Assembly (NCBI RefSeq): GCF_002086125.1
Contig: NZ_MVHG01000015.1
Coordinates: 30,918 to 94,917 of the forward strand
DNA length: 64,000 bases
Origin: Mycobacterium arosiense ATCC BAA-1401 = DSM 45069
Lineage (GTDB): Bacteria; Actinomycetota; Actinomycetes; Mycobacteriales; Mycobacteriaceae
Reading direction: 5' to 3'
The notes below the pieces were generated by a model, which saw nothing but the letters and a program-made list of their open reading frames with translations, did not search any database and was not told the origin of the DNA. Numbering within the stretch: the first letter of the stretch is position 1; each line of letters starts with the position of its first letter. Positions 17,607 through 27,400 of this stretch are shown here, in pieces. The translations under genes were made by a program, and so were the position numbers.

Positions 17607-18905
17607 ATGCCGGCAATCGTCCTCATCGGCGCCCAGTGGGGCGACGAGGGCAAAGGGAAGGCCACCGATTTGCTCGGTGGGCGAGTGCAGTGGGTGGTGC
17701 GCTACCAGGGCGGCAACAACGCCGGGCACACCGTCGTCTTGCCCACCGGCGAGAATTTCGCGCTGCACCTGATCCCGTCGGGGGTGCTGACGCCCGGCGT
17801 CACCAACGTCATCGGCAACGGTGTGGTGGTCGACCCCGGCGTCCTGCTGGACGAGCTCAAGGGCCTCGAAGACCGCGGCGTCGACACCTCCAAACTGCTG
17901 ATCTCCGCCGACGCGCACCTGCTGCTGCCCTATCACGTGGCCATCGACAAGGTCACCGAGCGCTACATGGGCAACAAGAAGATCGGCACCACCGGCCGCG
18001 GCATCGGTCCCTGCTATCAGGACAAGATCGCCCGCATCGGCATCCGCGTCGCCGACGTGCTCGACCGCGAGGTGCTGACGCACAAGGTCGAAGCCGCGCT
18101 GGAGCTGAAAAACCAGATCCTGGTCAAGATCTACAACCGCAAGGCGCTCGACCCGCATCAGGTGGTCGAGGCCCTGCTGGAGCAGGCCGAGGGTTTTCAG
18201 CACCGCATCGCCGACACCCGGCTGCTGCTCAACACCGCACTGGAGTCGGGCGAAGCCGTCCTGCTGGAAGGCTCGCAGGGCACCCTGCTCGACGTCGACC
18301 ACGGCACCTATCCCTATGTGACGTCGTCGAATCCGACGGCCGGCGGCGCCGCCGTGGGGTCGGGCATCGGCCCCACCCGGATCACGGCCGTGCTGGGCAT
18401 CCTCAAGGCCTACACCACGCGGGTGGGTTCGGGCCCGTTCCCCACCGAACTGTTCGACGAGAACGGCGAATACCTGTCGAAGACGGGCGGCGAATTCGGC
18501 GTCACCACCGGCCGACGCCGGCGCTGCGGCTGGTTCGACGCCGTCATCGCCCGCTACGCCACCCGGGTCAACGGCATCACCGACTTCTTCCTGACCAAGC
18601 TCGACGTGCTGTCCAGCCTGGAAACGGTTCCGGTGTGCGTGGGCTATGAGATCGACGGGGCGCGGATCCACGAGATGCCCATGATGCAAAGCGACCTGGC
18701 GCGCGCCGAACCCATCTACGAAGAGCTGCCCGGCTGGTGGGAGGACATCTCGCACGCGCGGGAATTCGACGACCTGCCGGCCAAGGCGCGTGACTACGTG
18801 CTGCGGCTGGAAGAGCTTGCCGGAGCGCACATTTCATGCATCGGCGTGGGCCCCGGGCGCGAACAGACGATCGTGCGCCGCGACGTGCTGGCAGCCCGCC
18901 CGTGA
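17607..18905 (+). CDS. purA: Adenylosuccinate synthetase
   Basis: 432 aa. Joins IMP and aspartate using GTP, the first step from IMP to AMP. The catalytic [11 protein letters not shown] loop with Asp and the general-acid His in [10 protein letters not shown], plus [14 protein letters not shown] and the C-terminal GVGPGREQT, are all present. ATG 17607 follows GGTGGGAG. The stop overlaps the GTG of the next gene (GTGA). Confidence 0.97.
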   Translation: MPAIVLIGAQWGDEGKGKATDLLGGRVQWVVRYQGGNNAGHTVVLPTGENFALHLIPSGVLTPGVTNVIGNGVVVDPGVLLDELKGLEDRGVDTSKLLISADAHLLLPYHVAIDKVTERYMGNKKIGTTGRGIGPCYQDKIARIGIRVADVLDREVLTHKVEAALELKNQILVKIYNRKALDPHQVVEALLEQAEGFQHRIADTRLLLNTALESGEAVLLEGSQGTLLDVDHGTYPYVTSSNPTAGGAAVGSGIGPTRITAVLGILKAYTTRVGSGPFPTELFDENGEYLSKTGGEFGVTTGRRRRCGWFDAVIARYATRVNGITDFFLTKLDVLSSLETVPVCVGYEIDGARIHEMPMMQSDLARAEPIYEELPGWWEDISHAREFDDLPAKARDYVLRLEELAGAHISCIGVGPGREQTIVRRDVLAARP

Positions 18906-19549
18906 CGGATGCCGCCCAGGATCCCAAAGATCTCGACCCCGAATACGAACACCACGGCGGCTTCCCCGAATACGGGGTGGCCAGCCCGGGCCCGGGCTTC
19001 GGGCGGTTCGTCGCGGCCATGCGGCGCTTGCAGGACCTCGCGGTGTCGGCCGACCCCGACGACGACGTGTGGGACGACGCGGCCGAACGTGTCACGGCCC
19101 TGACCGAGCTGCTGAGTCCGTTTTTGGCCGCCGTGGAAGGGCGGGCGCCCGCGGGGCGCACACCCGACCTGCCCGGCATGGGCAGCCTGCTGTTGCCGCC
19201 GTGGACGTTGACGCGATACGAGCCCGACGGCTGCGAGATGCAGGGCCGCTTCACCCGGTTTCACGTCGGGGGCAACTATGCGGTGCACGGCGGCGTGCTG
19301 CCGCTGTTGTTCGACCACATGTTTGGGATGGTCTCCCACGCCTCGAACCGCCCGATCAGCCGGACGGCGTTTTTGCACGTGGACTACCGCAAGATCACCC
19401 CGATCGACGCGCCGCTGGTGGTGCGCGGGCGGGTCACCAGCACCGAGGGGCGCAAGGCGTTCGTGTCCGCCGAATTGGTCGACGCCGACGGCGCGGTGCT
19501 GGCCGAGGCCAACGGCTTGATGGTGCAGTTACTCCCAGGTCAGCCCTGA
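18902..19549 (+). CDS. Hotdog-fold (PaaI-type) thioesterase-like protein
   Basis: 215 aa from GTG 18902, overlapping the purA stop by 4 nt (Rv0356c-like). Residues about 85-215 form a hotdog domain with [20 protein letters not shown] (the His-Gly-Gly and Asp region of PaaI-type thioesterases) and [24 protein letters not shown]. The first 80 residues are acidic and helical and have no assignment. The family hydrolyses acyl-CoA thioesters, but the substrate is unknown. Confidence 0.82.
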   Translation: MTDAAQDPKDLDPEYEHHGGFPEYGVASPGPGFGRFVAAMRRLQDLAVSADPDDDVWDDAAERVTALTELLSPFLAAVEGRAPAGRTPDLPGMGSLLLPPWTLTRYEPDGCEMQGRFTRFHVGGNYAVHGGVLPLLFDHMFGMVSHASNRPISRTAFLHVDYRKITPIDAPLVVRGRVTSTEGRKAFVSAELVDADGAVLAEANGLMVQLLPGQP

Positions 19550-19589
19550 CGCGGCGGTGCACCGCAGGAACCGCACCTATCCTTGAGCC

Positions 19590-20846
19590 GTGACTGACGG
19601 CGTGACCGACGGACGGGACGACGAAACGACGGCGCTCGTCGTGCCCCAGCAAGTCCCGGCACGCGCCGAAGCCCCGTCCGCGGCCCCCGCCGACGGTAGG
19701 CCCACGGTGGTGTTGCTCGGTGCCGGCGAGATCGGCCGGGAGCTGGCGATCGACCTGGGGCGCCTCGGGGCCCGGGTGATCGCCGTCGACGCGGTCCCGG
19801 ACGCGCCCGCGCACGGTGTGGCCGATCAGGCGCTGGTGCTGCCGCTGGGCGACGCCGCCGAGCTGTCCGCGGCGCTGCAACGGCTGCGACCCGACTTCGT
19901 GGTGACCGCGACCAACACCCTCGCGGTCGAGGCCCTGGACCAACTCGGCACCGGATCCGGTGGCGACCACACCGTGCTGGTGCCCAGCGCTCGCGCCGTG
20001 CGGCTCAGCACCGACCGCGAGGGCCTGCGCCGGTTGGCCGCCGACGAGCTGGGGCTGCCCACCGCGCCGTTCTGGTTCGTCGGGTCACTGGGCGAACTCG
20101 AGGCGGTGGGTGCGCACGCCGGATATCCGCTGTTGGTCAAGCCGGTGGCCGGGCAGACGGGGTTGGGACAGTCGGTGGCGGCGCGCCGCGAGGACCTCGG
20201 GCCGGCCTGGCAACGGGTGGTGAGCGGTCATGCCGGCCCCGGCCAGCCGCGGGTGCTGGCCGAAAGCGTGGTTGAGGTGGAGTTCTACGTGACGCTGCTG
20301 GCGGTGCGCAGCGAAGGCCCGGCGGGCCCGGCCATCGCATTCTGTTCGCCCATCGGTCACCGCGGCTCCCGGGGGCAGGTGCTGGAATCCTGGCAACCGC
20401 AGAAGTTGAGCGCGGCGGCGACGGACGCCGCCCGGTCGATCGCCGCGCGGATCGTCAAGGCGCTGGGCGGCCGCGGCGTCTTCGCGGTCGAATTGATGAT
20501 CAACGGCGACGAGGTGTACTTCGTCGACGTCACCGCGCACCCGACCGACAGTTCCTGGGTGACGCTGCGCAGCCAGCGCCTGTCCGCGTTCGAACTGCAG
20601 GCCCGCACCGTCTTGGGTCTGCCGGTGGACACCATGATGGTGTCGCCGGCCGCCACCCGCGCGATCGAGCCGGTCGACTCCCATGATCCCGCCGCGCTGG
20701 GCGGCGCGCTGAGCGTGCCCGAAAGCGACCTGCGCGTCCTCGCGCGCGGTTACCGGGCCCTGGCCACCGCACCGGAGGTGGCGGTCGCACGCGAGCGCGC
20801 CGGCCAGGTCGCCGGCCGGCTGGCGGCGCCGCGGTCACCCGCCTGA
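19590..20846 (+). CDS. purT: Formate-dependent GAR transformylase
   Basis: 418 aa ATP-grasp ligase of purine synthesis. It makes formyl-GAR from GAR, formate and ATP. LLGAGEIGRELAIDLGRLG starts the preATP-grasp domain. The ATP-grasp region includes LLVKPVAGQTGLGQSVA and FAVELMINGDEVYFVDV with metal-binding acids. GTG 19590 is 40 bp after the hotdog gene. An N-terminal extension of about 35 residues rich in Ala and Pro precedes the fold. In M. tuberculosis the neighbours to the left differ, see findings. Confidence 0.93.
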   Translation: MTDGVTDGRDDETTALVVPQQVPARAEAPSAAPADGRPTVVLLGAGEIGRELAIDLGRLGARVIAVDAVPDAPAHGVADQALVLPLGDAAELSAALQRLRPDFVVTATNTLAVEALDQLGTGSGGDHTVLVPSARAVRLSTDREGLRRLAADELGLPTAPFWFVGSLGELEAVGAHAGYPLLVKPVAGQTGLGQSVAARREDLGPAWQRVVSGHAGPGQPRVLAESVVEVEFYVTLLAVRSEGPAGPAIAFCSPIGHRGSRGQVLESWQPQKLSAAATDAARSIAARIVKALGGRGVFAVELMINGDEVYFVDVTAHPTDSSWVTLRSQRLSAFELQARTVLGLPVDTMMVSPAATRAIEPVDSHDPAALGGALSVPESDLRVLARGYRALATAPEVAVARERAGQVAGRLAAPRSPA

Positions 20847-21016
20847 GCCAAGCCGTGATGCGGCGCGAATGCACCGCCGCCAGCCGGGTACGGCGAGAGC
20901 CTCGATACCATCTCAGGTCAGTAATCGCTGCGGGTCGGGGGAATCCGGCCGGGGCTTGCCATCCCGGGCGCGGATAGTGTGGCTGAAGGACGCGTACGAA
21001 AACGAGGAAAACGAGC

Positions 21017-21457
21017 ATGAGCACAGAACGCGCACACTCCTACGCGGGCGACATCGCGCCCCTGGATGCATGGAAGCTGCTCAGCGACAACCCCAACGCC
21101 GTGCTGGTCGACGTGCGGACCGACGCCGAATGGCGATTCGTCGGTGTGCCCGATCTGTCCAGCCTCGGCCGCGAGGTGTTGTTCCTGGAGTGGAATTCCT
21201 CCGATGGACGGCGCAACGAGAATTTCGCCGAGCAACTGCGTGAGCAGGTTGCGCCGCCGCAGGGCGACGCGGAACGTCCGGTGCTGTTCCTGTGTCGCTC
21301 GGGAAACCGTTCCATCGGCGCCGCCGAGGTGGCCACTGAGCTGGGCATCACACCGGCCTACAACATCCTGGACGGCTTCGAGGGCCAGCTCGACGCCAAC
21401 GGTCACCGGGGCGAAACCGGTTGGCGGGCGATCGGATTGCCTTGGAAACAGGGCTGA
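21017..21457 (+). CDS. Rhodanese-like sulfurtransferase
   Basis: 146 aa single rhodanese domain (Rv0390-like). It has VLVDVRTDAEWRFVGVPDL and the active-site loop LFLCRSGNRS, with the catalytic Cys in CRSGNR. It moves sulfane sulfur in the cytoplasm. It is 7 bp upstream of metZ, which suggests a role in sulfide supply for the sulfhydrylase. ATG 21017 is preceded by the purine-rich ACGAGGAAAACGAGC. Confidence 0.92.
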   Translation: MSTERAHSYAGDIAPLDAWKLLSDNPNAVLVDVRTDAEWRFVGVPDLSSLGREVLFLEWNSSDGRRNENFAEQLREQVAPPQGDAERPVLFLCRSGNRSIGAAEVATELGITPAYNILDGFEGQLDANGHRGETGWRAIGLPWKQG

Positions 21458-21464
21458 AACGGCG

Positions 21465-22700
21465 ATGACCCCGGCCGACGACGAATCTGTTCGCACACCC
21501 GCGGCGCTGCCCGAGGGTGTCAGCCAGGCGACCATCGGCGTGCGCGGCGGGCTGTTGCGCTCGGGCTTCGACGAGACCGCCGAGGCGATGTATCTGACGT
21601 CGGGCTATGTCTACGAGTCGGCGGTGGCGGCGGAGCGGTCGTTCGCCGGCGAGGTGGATCGCTTCGTCTATTCGCGCTACGGCAACCCGACCGTTACGAT
21701 GTTCGAGGAGCGGCTGCGCCTGTTGGAAGGGGCGCCGGCGGCCTTCGCCACCGCCAGCGGCATGGCGGCGGTGTTCACCTCGCTGGGCGCGTTGCTGGGG
21801 GCGGGGGACCGGCTGGTCGCATCGCGCAGCCTGTTCGGTTCCTGTTTCGTGGTGTGCAACGAGATCCTGCCGCGGTGGGGAGTCGAAACCGTCTTCGTCG
21901 ACGGTGACGACCTGGCGCAGTGGGAGCAGGCCTTGTCGGTGCCCACCACGGCGGTGTTCTTCGAGACGCCGTCGAACCCGATGCAGTCACTGGTGGATAT
22001 CGCCGCGGTGTGCGAGCTCGCCCACGCCGCGGGTGCAAAGGTGGTGTTGGACAACGTTTTTGCTACACCGCTTCTGCAGCAGGGCCTTCCGCTCGGCGTC
22101 GACGTGGTGGTGTATTCCGGCACCAAGCACATCGATGGTCAGGGCCGGGTGCTCGGCGGGGCCATTCTGGGGGACAAGGAGTACATCGACGGCCCGGTGC
22201 AGAAGCTGATGCGGCACACCGGTCCCGCGATGAGCGCGTTCAATGCCTGGGTGTTGGTGAAAGGCCTTGAGACGCTGGCGGTCCGGGTGGAACACAGCAA
22301 TTCGTCGGCGTTGCGGATCGCCGAATTCCTGGAAGGCCACCCGGCCGTGAGTTGGGTGCGCTACCCGTATCTGTCCTCGCACCCGCAATACGACTTGGCC
22401 AAGCGCCAGATGTCCGGCGGGGGAACGGTGATCACCTTCGCGCTCAACCTGCCGGACAGCTCAACAAACTCAGCCAAGCAGCGTGCCTTCGAGGTGCTGG
22501 ACAAAATGCGGCTGATCGACATCTCGAACAACCTCGGTGACGCCAAATCCCTTGTGACGCATCCCGCGACCACCACGCACCGGGCGATGGGCCCGGAGGG
22601 TCGCGCGGCGATCGGGCTGGGTGACGACGTGGTGCGTATCTCCGTTGGGCTGGAAGGCACCGACGATTTGATCGCCGACATCGACCGGGCGCTGAGCTGA
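21465..22700 (+). CDS. metZ: O-succinylhomoserine sulfhydrylase
   Basis: 411 aa PLP enzyme of the Cys/Met metabolism family. It makes homocysteine from O-succinylhomoserine and sulfide. The PLP-binding Lys is in VYSGTKHIDGQGR; YSRYGNPTV, ATASGMAAV and FFETPSNPM are the usual substrate and cofactor motifs; ISVGLEGTDDLI closes the family pattern. Start at ATG 21465 (MTPADDESVRTPAALP); the longer frame reaching back to 21066 is the rhodanese gene in another frame. Confidence 0.95.
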   Translation: MTPADDESVRTPAALPEGVSQATIGVRGGLLRSGFDETAEAMYLTSGYVYESAVAAERSFAGEVDRFVYSRYGNPTVTMFEERLRLLEGAPAAFATASGMAAVFTSLGALLGAGDRLVASRSLFGSCFVVCNEILPRWGVETVFVDGDDLAQWEQALSVPTTAVFFETPSNPMQSLVDIAAVCELAHAAGAKVVLDNVFATPLLQQGLPLGVDVVVYSGTKHIDGQGRVLGGAILGDKEYIDGPVQKLMRHTGPAMSAFNAWVLVKGLETLAVRVEHSNSSALRIAEFLEGHPAVSWVRYPYLSSHPQYDLAKRQMSGGGTVITFALNLPDSSTNSAKQRAFEVLDKMRLIDISNNLGDAKSLVTHPATTTHRAMGPEGRAAIGLGDDVVRISVGLEGTDDLIADIDRALS

Positions 22701-22707
22701 TCGGGAG

Positions 22708-24087
<1,380 letters not shown>

Positions 24088-24949
24088 GCCTGTCCCTTCT
24101 GCGTGGGCCTGGGTGCCGATCTTCCCAGCGCATGTCCACCGTACGACGCCACCCCGCAGAAAGGCGAGCATCCGAAGGGACGGGAGCGCCCCGCGCGGCG
24201 ACCACACCCGAGCGGCGGCGCCACGGCCCCAAACCCATTGCCGGGGGCTGGTTCTCGAGAAGCCATGTAGGCCGACGCTCGTCAAAGCGCCGCGCAGTTA
24301 CCCGAAATGCCCTGCGTGGTAGAGGATCCCGGTTGGAGTCGCACCGAGTCGACGGCCCGTGTCGCGGCTCCGGCCGGTCACCTGTTGGTCTTCGCTGCGC
24401 GAAGTCTCATGTGACCCGAAAATAAATCGGTGATTCCGCAATCCTCGTTTGGTTTCGTGCGCTTCTATGGTCCGACGATGGTCAAACCGCTGCTTCCGGG
24501 ATCGATGGTTACCGGAAACGTGCAAGCCGACGCCATCGGTGCTGCGAAAGCGAGGACCACGGCGACGACAATTTTGCTGGTACGACGTGACATTAGAACC
24601 CTCTTTTGTGTGGGAGACGATTGTCTGATGCCCGACGGGGAAAGTTTACGCGGTCAACCGCTCGTGGCTAAGGGATTTCGTGAATATTGGTCAAACGGAT
24701 GGTTCACGCTCACGGGTGGTCGCGGCTGATATGGAATTGCAGCAAAATCACCCGCCGGGGGGAAATGGAAATATCCTGCGTCGCTATCCCGGCAAAGCTG
24801 AATTGGGGCGCTATTAAACCGCTGCTCGACGGTGGTATGCGCACACTGGATATGAATTCAAAGGGCCCGAACCGGCGGTGTCCGAGTCGCGACGAAACCG
24901 CCAAGCAGCCAATCGATTTCACCGCCGGTCGGCGGCACCCGCGGTCGGC
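24088..24949. other. Gene-poor intergenic stretch
   Basis: About 860 bp between ndhA and the frameshifted secreted-protein gene. The left 370 bp and right 350 bp show no convincing coding sequence: open frames there have poor composition and no start signals. GC content falls clearly between about 24420 and 24870. The one element I can support is the small gene at 24465-24593. In M. tuberculosis this position holds 13E12-type REP genes and small hypotheticals, so the stretch may be a decayed insertion site. Confidence 0.55.
24465..24593 (-). CDS. Small secreted peptide precursor (42 aa)
   Basis: ATG at 24593, TAG ending at 24465. The start is preceded by AAAGAGGG about 6 nt upstream. Residues 1-23 form a textbook signal peptide: MSRRTSKIVV (basic), a hydrophobic core VVAVVLAFAA, and cleavage after PMASA. 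The mature peptide would be only 19 residues, beginning CTFPVTIDPG and ending GLTIVGP. The Cys at +1 after ASA could also make it a short lipoprotein, although the lipobox position -3 is Ala instead of Leu. No family is recognised. Its neighbourhood is otherwise non-coding, which makes the clean signal peptide and ribosome site stand out. Confidence 0.55.
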   Translation of the reverse strand: MSRRTSKIVVAVVLAFAAPMASACTFPVTIDPGSSGLTIVGP

Positions 24950-25574
24950 CTAGAACGGCCACGCGTTGGCGTCGGTCTTGTACTTGCCGTTGAGGTCGCT
25001 GCAGAAGTCGGCGGCGGTGCCGGCGAGCAGGACGTAATACGTCTCGCCACGGCGGCTTTCGTACGAGGTAGGGGTGGTCCAGCCGTTGTTGCACATGGTG
25101 GCTTCGCCACCGGCCGCCGACTTGCGCCAATTGGTTTTGGCGCAGGCGATCAGTCCGTCGACGTTGGGTGTGGTGCTCTTGGCCGCGACCAACATCGCGC
25201 CTCCCCACTGCCCGTCGTTGCGGCGGTAGGCGCGCGCCGAATCCGGCGTTGTTGGTTTGACAGGTCAACGCGCGGCGCAGCAGCGAGAAGGGGCCCGCCA
25301 GCTGCTGGCTGCCGGTCCCGGCCGCGGCGTTGATGAACTGCGCCGCGTCCGAGCCGTCCACCTCCTGGACGACGTTTGGCTTGCCAAAGCTGAAGAGCTG
25401 CTGGGAGATTCCCTGCCCGGCCGTAGAGCCGCCCCCGATGATCGGCCCGCTGCCGCTGGACGTCATCGCGGGCAGGGCGGCGACGGGGTCGGCGCCCGCC
25501 GCGGGCATGCCGGCGGCGGCGCCCAGGGCCAGCATCGCGATCGCGCTGCGAATCCGGCGCGGGGTGAGTCTCAT
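24950..25574 (-). pseudogene. Frameshifted secreted protein (Rv0398c-like)
   Basis: ATG 25574 begins a clear signal peptide (IRSAIAMLALGAAAGMPAAGA) and a Ser/Gly/Gln-rich mature region ending CQTNNAGFGAR. At about 25230-25240 the coding signal moves to another frame (AYRRNDGQWGGAM, then CNNGWTTPTSYESRRGETYYVLLAG) and stops at 24950. The join lies in an alternating run of G and C (GGCGCGCGCC); adding one GC dinucleotide would restore a protein of about 209 aa reading GFGARAYRRNDG. It looks like slippage or a sequencing error. The start overlaps the tetR stop (ATGA), so it is the last gene of the fadE operon. Confidence 0.75.
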
Positions 25575-26242
25575 GACCTTGATTTCAGCACGTGTGCGTA
25601 GTCGGCGCGGCGGTCGTCGGCGATCAATCCGGTCAGCAGGTGGTGCGTCTGCAGCGCGATGTACTGATCGATGCTGTAGTTCGTCCCGAAGTGCCAGTGC
25701 TTGAGCGCCCAGCCGTGGGCGAGCAGCATGATGTCGAACACGGTGAGGTCGACGTCGACGCCGCGGAAGACGCCCCCGGCGATGCCGGCCTCGATCACCG
25801 CGCGCAGCGGTGCGGCGGTGGCGATTTCGAGGTCCTTGATCTGGGCGCGACCGGGCGCCCCGAGCGTGCGGCTCTCCCGGTAGGTCAACACCACGCCGTC
25901 GAGGTTGGCGTCGACGATCTCGATATAGCGGCGCACGCCCGCGGTCAGCTGGTCGACGACGTCGTCGCCGGCAGCCGCGATGACCGGTGCCAACTGATCG
26001 CGGAACACGTCCAAAATGCGCACGATCGTCGCGAGCAGCAGGTCCTCCTTGCCGCCGAAGTACTTGTAGATCAGGCCGACGGAAACCTTGGCCTCGCTCG
26101 CCAGGTCCTGCATGGACATCTGGTGAAAACCGTTGCGGCCCATGACCTTGACCGCGGCGTCGAGCACCTGGCGGCGCCGCGAGTCGGCCCGGGCCGCACG
26201 CACGGCCTCTTCGACCGGAAGCTCGCTGTAATCGACGGCCAT
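25571..26242 (-). CDS. TetR-family transcriptional regulator
   Basis: 223 aa. The N-terminal helix-turn-helix is RRRQVLDAAVKVMGRNGFHQMSMQDLASEAKVSVGLIYKYFGGKEDLLLA (about 23-72). The C-terminal ligand domain resembles FadR/KstR-like TetR repressors. Start ATG 26242 shares one base with the stop of the upstream acyl-CoA dehydrogenase gene (TGATG), so it is co-translated and probably controls the operon in response to an acyl-CoA. Candidate operators lie upstream of fadE7. A very long in-frame extension over the dehydrogenase gene is an artefact. Confidence 0.9.
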   Translation of the reverse strand: MAVDYSELPVEEAVRAARADSRRRQVLDAAVKVMGRNGFHQMSMQDLASEAKVSVGLIYKYFGGKEDLLLATIVRILDVFRDQLAPVIAAAGDDVVDQLTAGVRRYIEIVDANLDGVVLTYRESRTLGAPGRAQIKDLEIATAAPLRAVIEAGIAGGVFRGVDVDLTVFDIMLLAHGWALKHWHFGTNYSIDQYIALQTHHLLTGLIADDRRADYAHVLKSRS

Positions 26243-27390
26243 CAGATGCCCAGGTCCTTGGCGATGATCGCCTTCATGATCTCGTTGGTGCCGCCATAGA
26301 TGGTTTGGATGCGGGCGTCGACGAAGGCGCGCGCCACGCCGTATTCGCGCATGTAGCCATACCCGCCGTGCAACTGCAGGCAGCGGTCGGCGGTGCGCAC
26401 CTGCAGGTCGGTGGTCCACCACTTCAGCCGCGCGGCGCGCGCGGCGGTCAACTCGCCCGCCAGGTGCTCGGCCAGGCAGTCGTCGAGATAGGTGCGGGCA
26501 ATGTCGATTTCGGTGGCCAGTTCGGCGAGCACGAATTGGCTGTTCTGGAAGCCGGCGATCGGTGACCCGAACGCCGTGCGGTAACGCACGTAGTCCAGGG
26601 TCTCGGCGAGGATGCCCTCCGCGGCGGCCACCGCCCCCACCCCCAGCGCGAGCCGCTCCTGGGGCAGGTTTTTCATCAACTGATAAAAGCCCTTGCCCTC
26701 TTCTTCGAGCAGGTTCGCCTTCGGCACCCGCATATCGGTGAAGGCGAGCTCGCTGGTGTCCTGGGCGTGCAGACCGATCTTCTCCAGGTTGCGGCCGCGG
26801 GAGAAGCCCGGTGTGGCGGGGTCGACGACCAGCAGCGACAGCCCGTGATGGCGGTCCGGCGAGGTGCGCACCGCGACGACGAACAGGTCGCCGATCTGTC
26901 CGTTGGAGATGAATGTCTTGGCGCCGTTGACGACGTAGTCGTCCCCGTCCGGCACCGCCGTCGTGCGGATCCCGGCCAGATCGCTGCCGGTGCCGGGCTC
27001 GGTCATCGCGATGGCGAGCACCGTCTCGCCGGTGACCACGCCGGGCAGCCAGCGCCGTTGCTGTTCCGGGGTGGTCAGGTCGGTGAGGTAGGGCAGCACC
27101 ACGTCGTTTTGCAGCGTGAAGGCGATGGCTTCGGCGGCCGCACCCGCCCGCTGCAGCTCGTCGATGACGATCGCGTTGTAGCGGAAGTCGGCCACGCCCG
27201 GGCCGCCCAGCCGCTCGGGCACCGAAAAGCCCAGCAGTCCCAGCTTTCCGGCTTCGATGAACAGCGAGCGATCCCACTGGCCGTCCCGTTCCCACTTTTC
27301 GTGATTGGGTACGACCGTCCGCTGCACGAAATCACGTACCAATTCCCGGAATTGGTGATGCTCGGACGTGTACTCCAGTCGTGTGGCCAT
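26242..27390 (-). CDS. Acyl-CoA dehydrogenase
   Basis: 382 aa FadE-type flavoenzyme. It has AIAMTEPGTGSDLAGIRT and VNGAKTFISNGQIGDLFVV (FAD and substrate loops), RFG-like YRTAFGSPIAGFQ, and C-terminal YGGTNEIMKAIIAKDLG. The catalytic base expected in the Glu-Gly or Gly-Gly-Thr-Asn-Glu region would be Glu within LHGGYGYMREYG, as in short or branched-chain enzymes; this is tentative. It catalyses alpha,beta-desaturation of an acyl-CoA. It sits 10 bp after fadE7 and overlaps tetR by 1 nt, forming a fadE7-fadE-tetR operon. Confidence 0.9.
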   Translation of the reverse strand: MATRLEYTSEHHQFRELVRDFVQRTVVPNHEKWERDGQWDRSLFIEAGKLGLLGFSVPERLGGPGVADFRYNAIVIDELQRAGAAAEAIAFTLQNDVVLPYLTDLTTPEQQRRWLPGVVTGETVLAIAMTEPGTGSDLAGIRTTAVPDGDDYVVNGAKTFISNGQIGDLFVVAVRTSPDRHHGLSLLVVDPATPGFSRGRNLEKIGLHAQDTSELAFTDMRVPKANLLEEEGKGFYQLMKNLPQERLALGVGAVAAAEGILAETLDYVRYRTAFGSPIAGFQNSQFVLAELATEIDIARTYLDDCLAEHLAGELTAARAARLKWWTTDLQVRTADRCLQLHGGYGYMREYGVARAFVDARIQTIYGGTNEIMKAIIAKDLGI

Positions 27391-27400
27391 CGGTCTGGTG

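Noticed and set aside
21066..21464. N-terminal extension of metZ
   Set aside because: It is the rhodanese gene in a shifted frame; metZ has a good start at 21465.
24430..24729. 99-aa plus-strand frame opposite the small secreted peptide
   Set aside because: No ribosome-binding site, no recognisable domain and poor composition, whereas the minus strand has a signal peptide with a good start.
25571..27295. A 574-aa frame joining tetR with an upstream extension
   Set aside because: The extension is the acyl-CoA dehydrogenase gene read in another frame; the TetR start at 26242 is well defined by the TGATG overlap.
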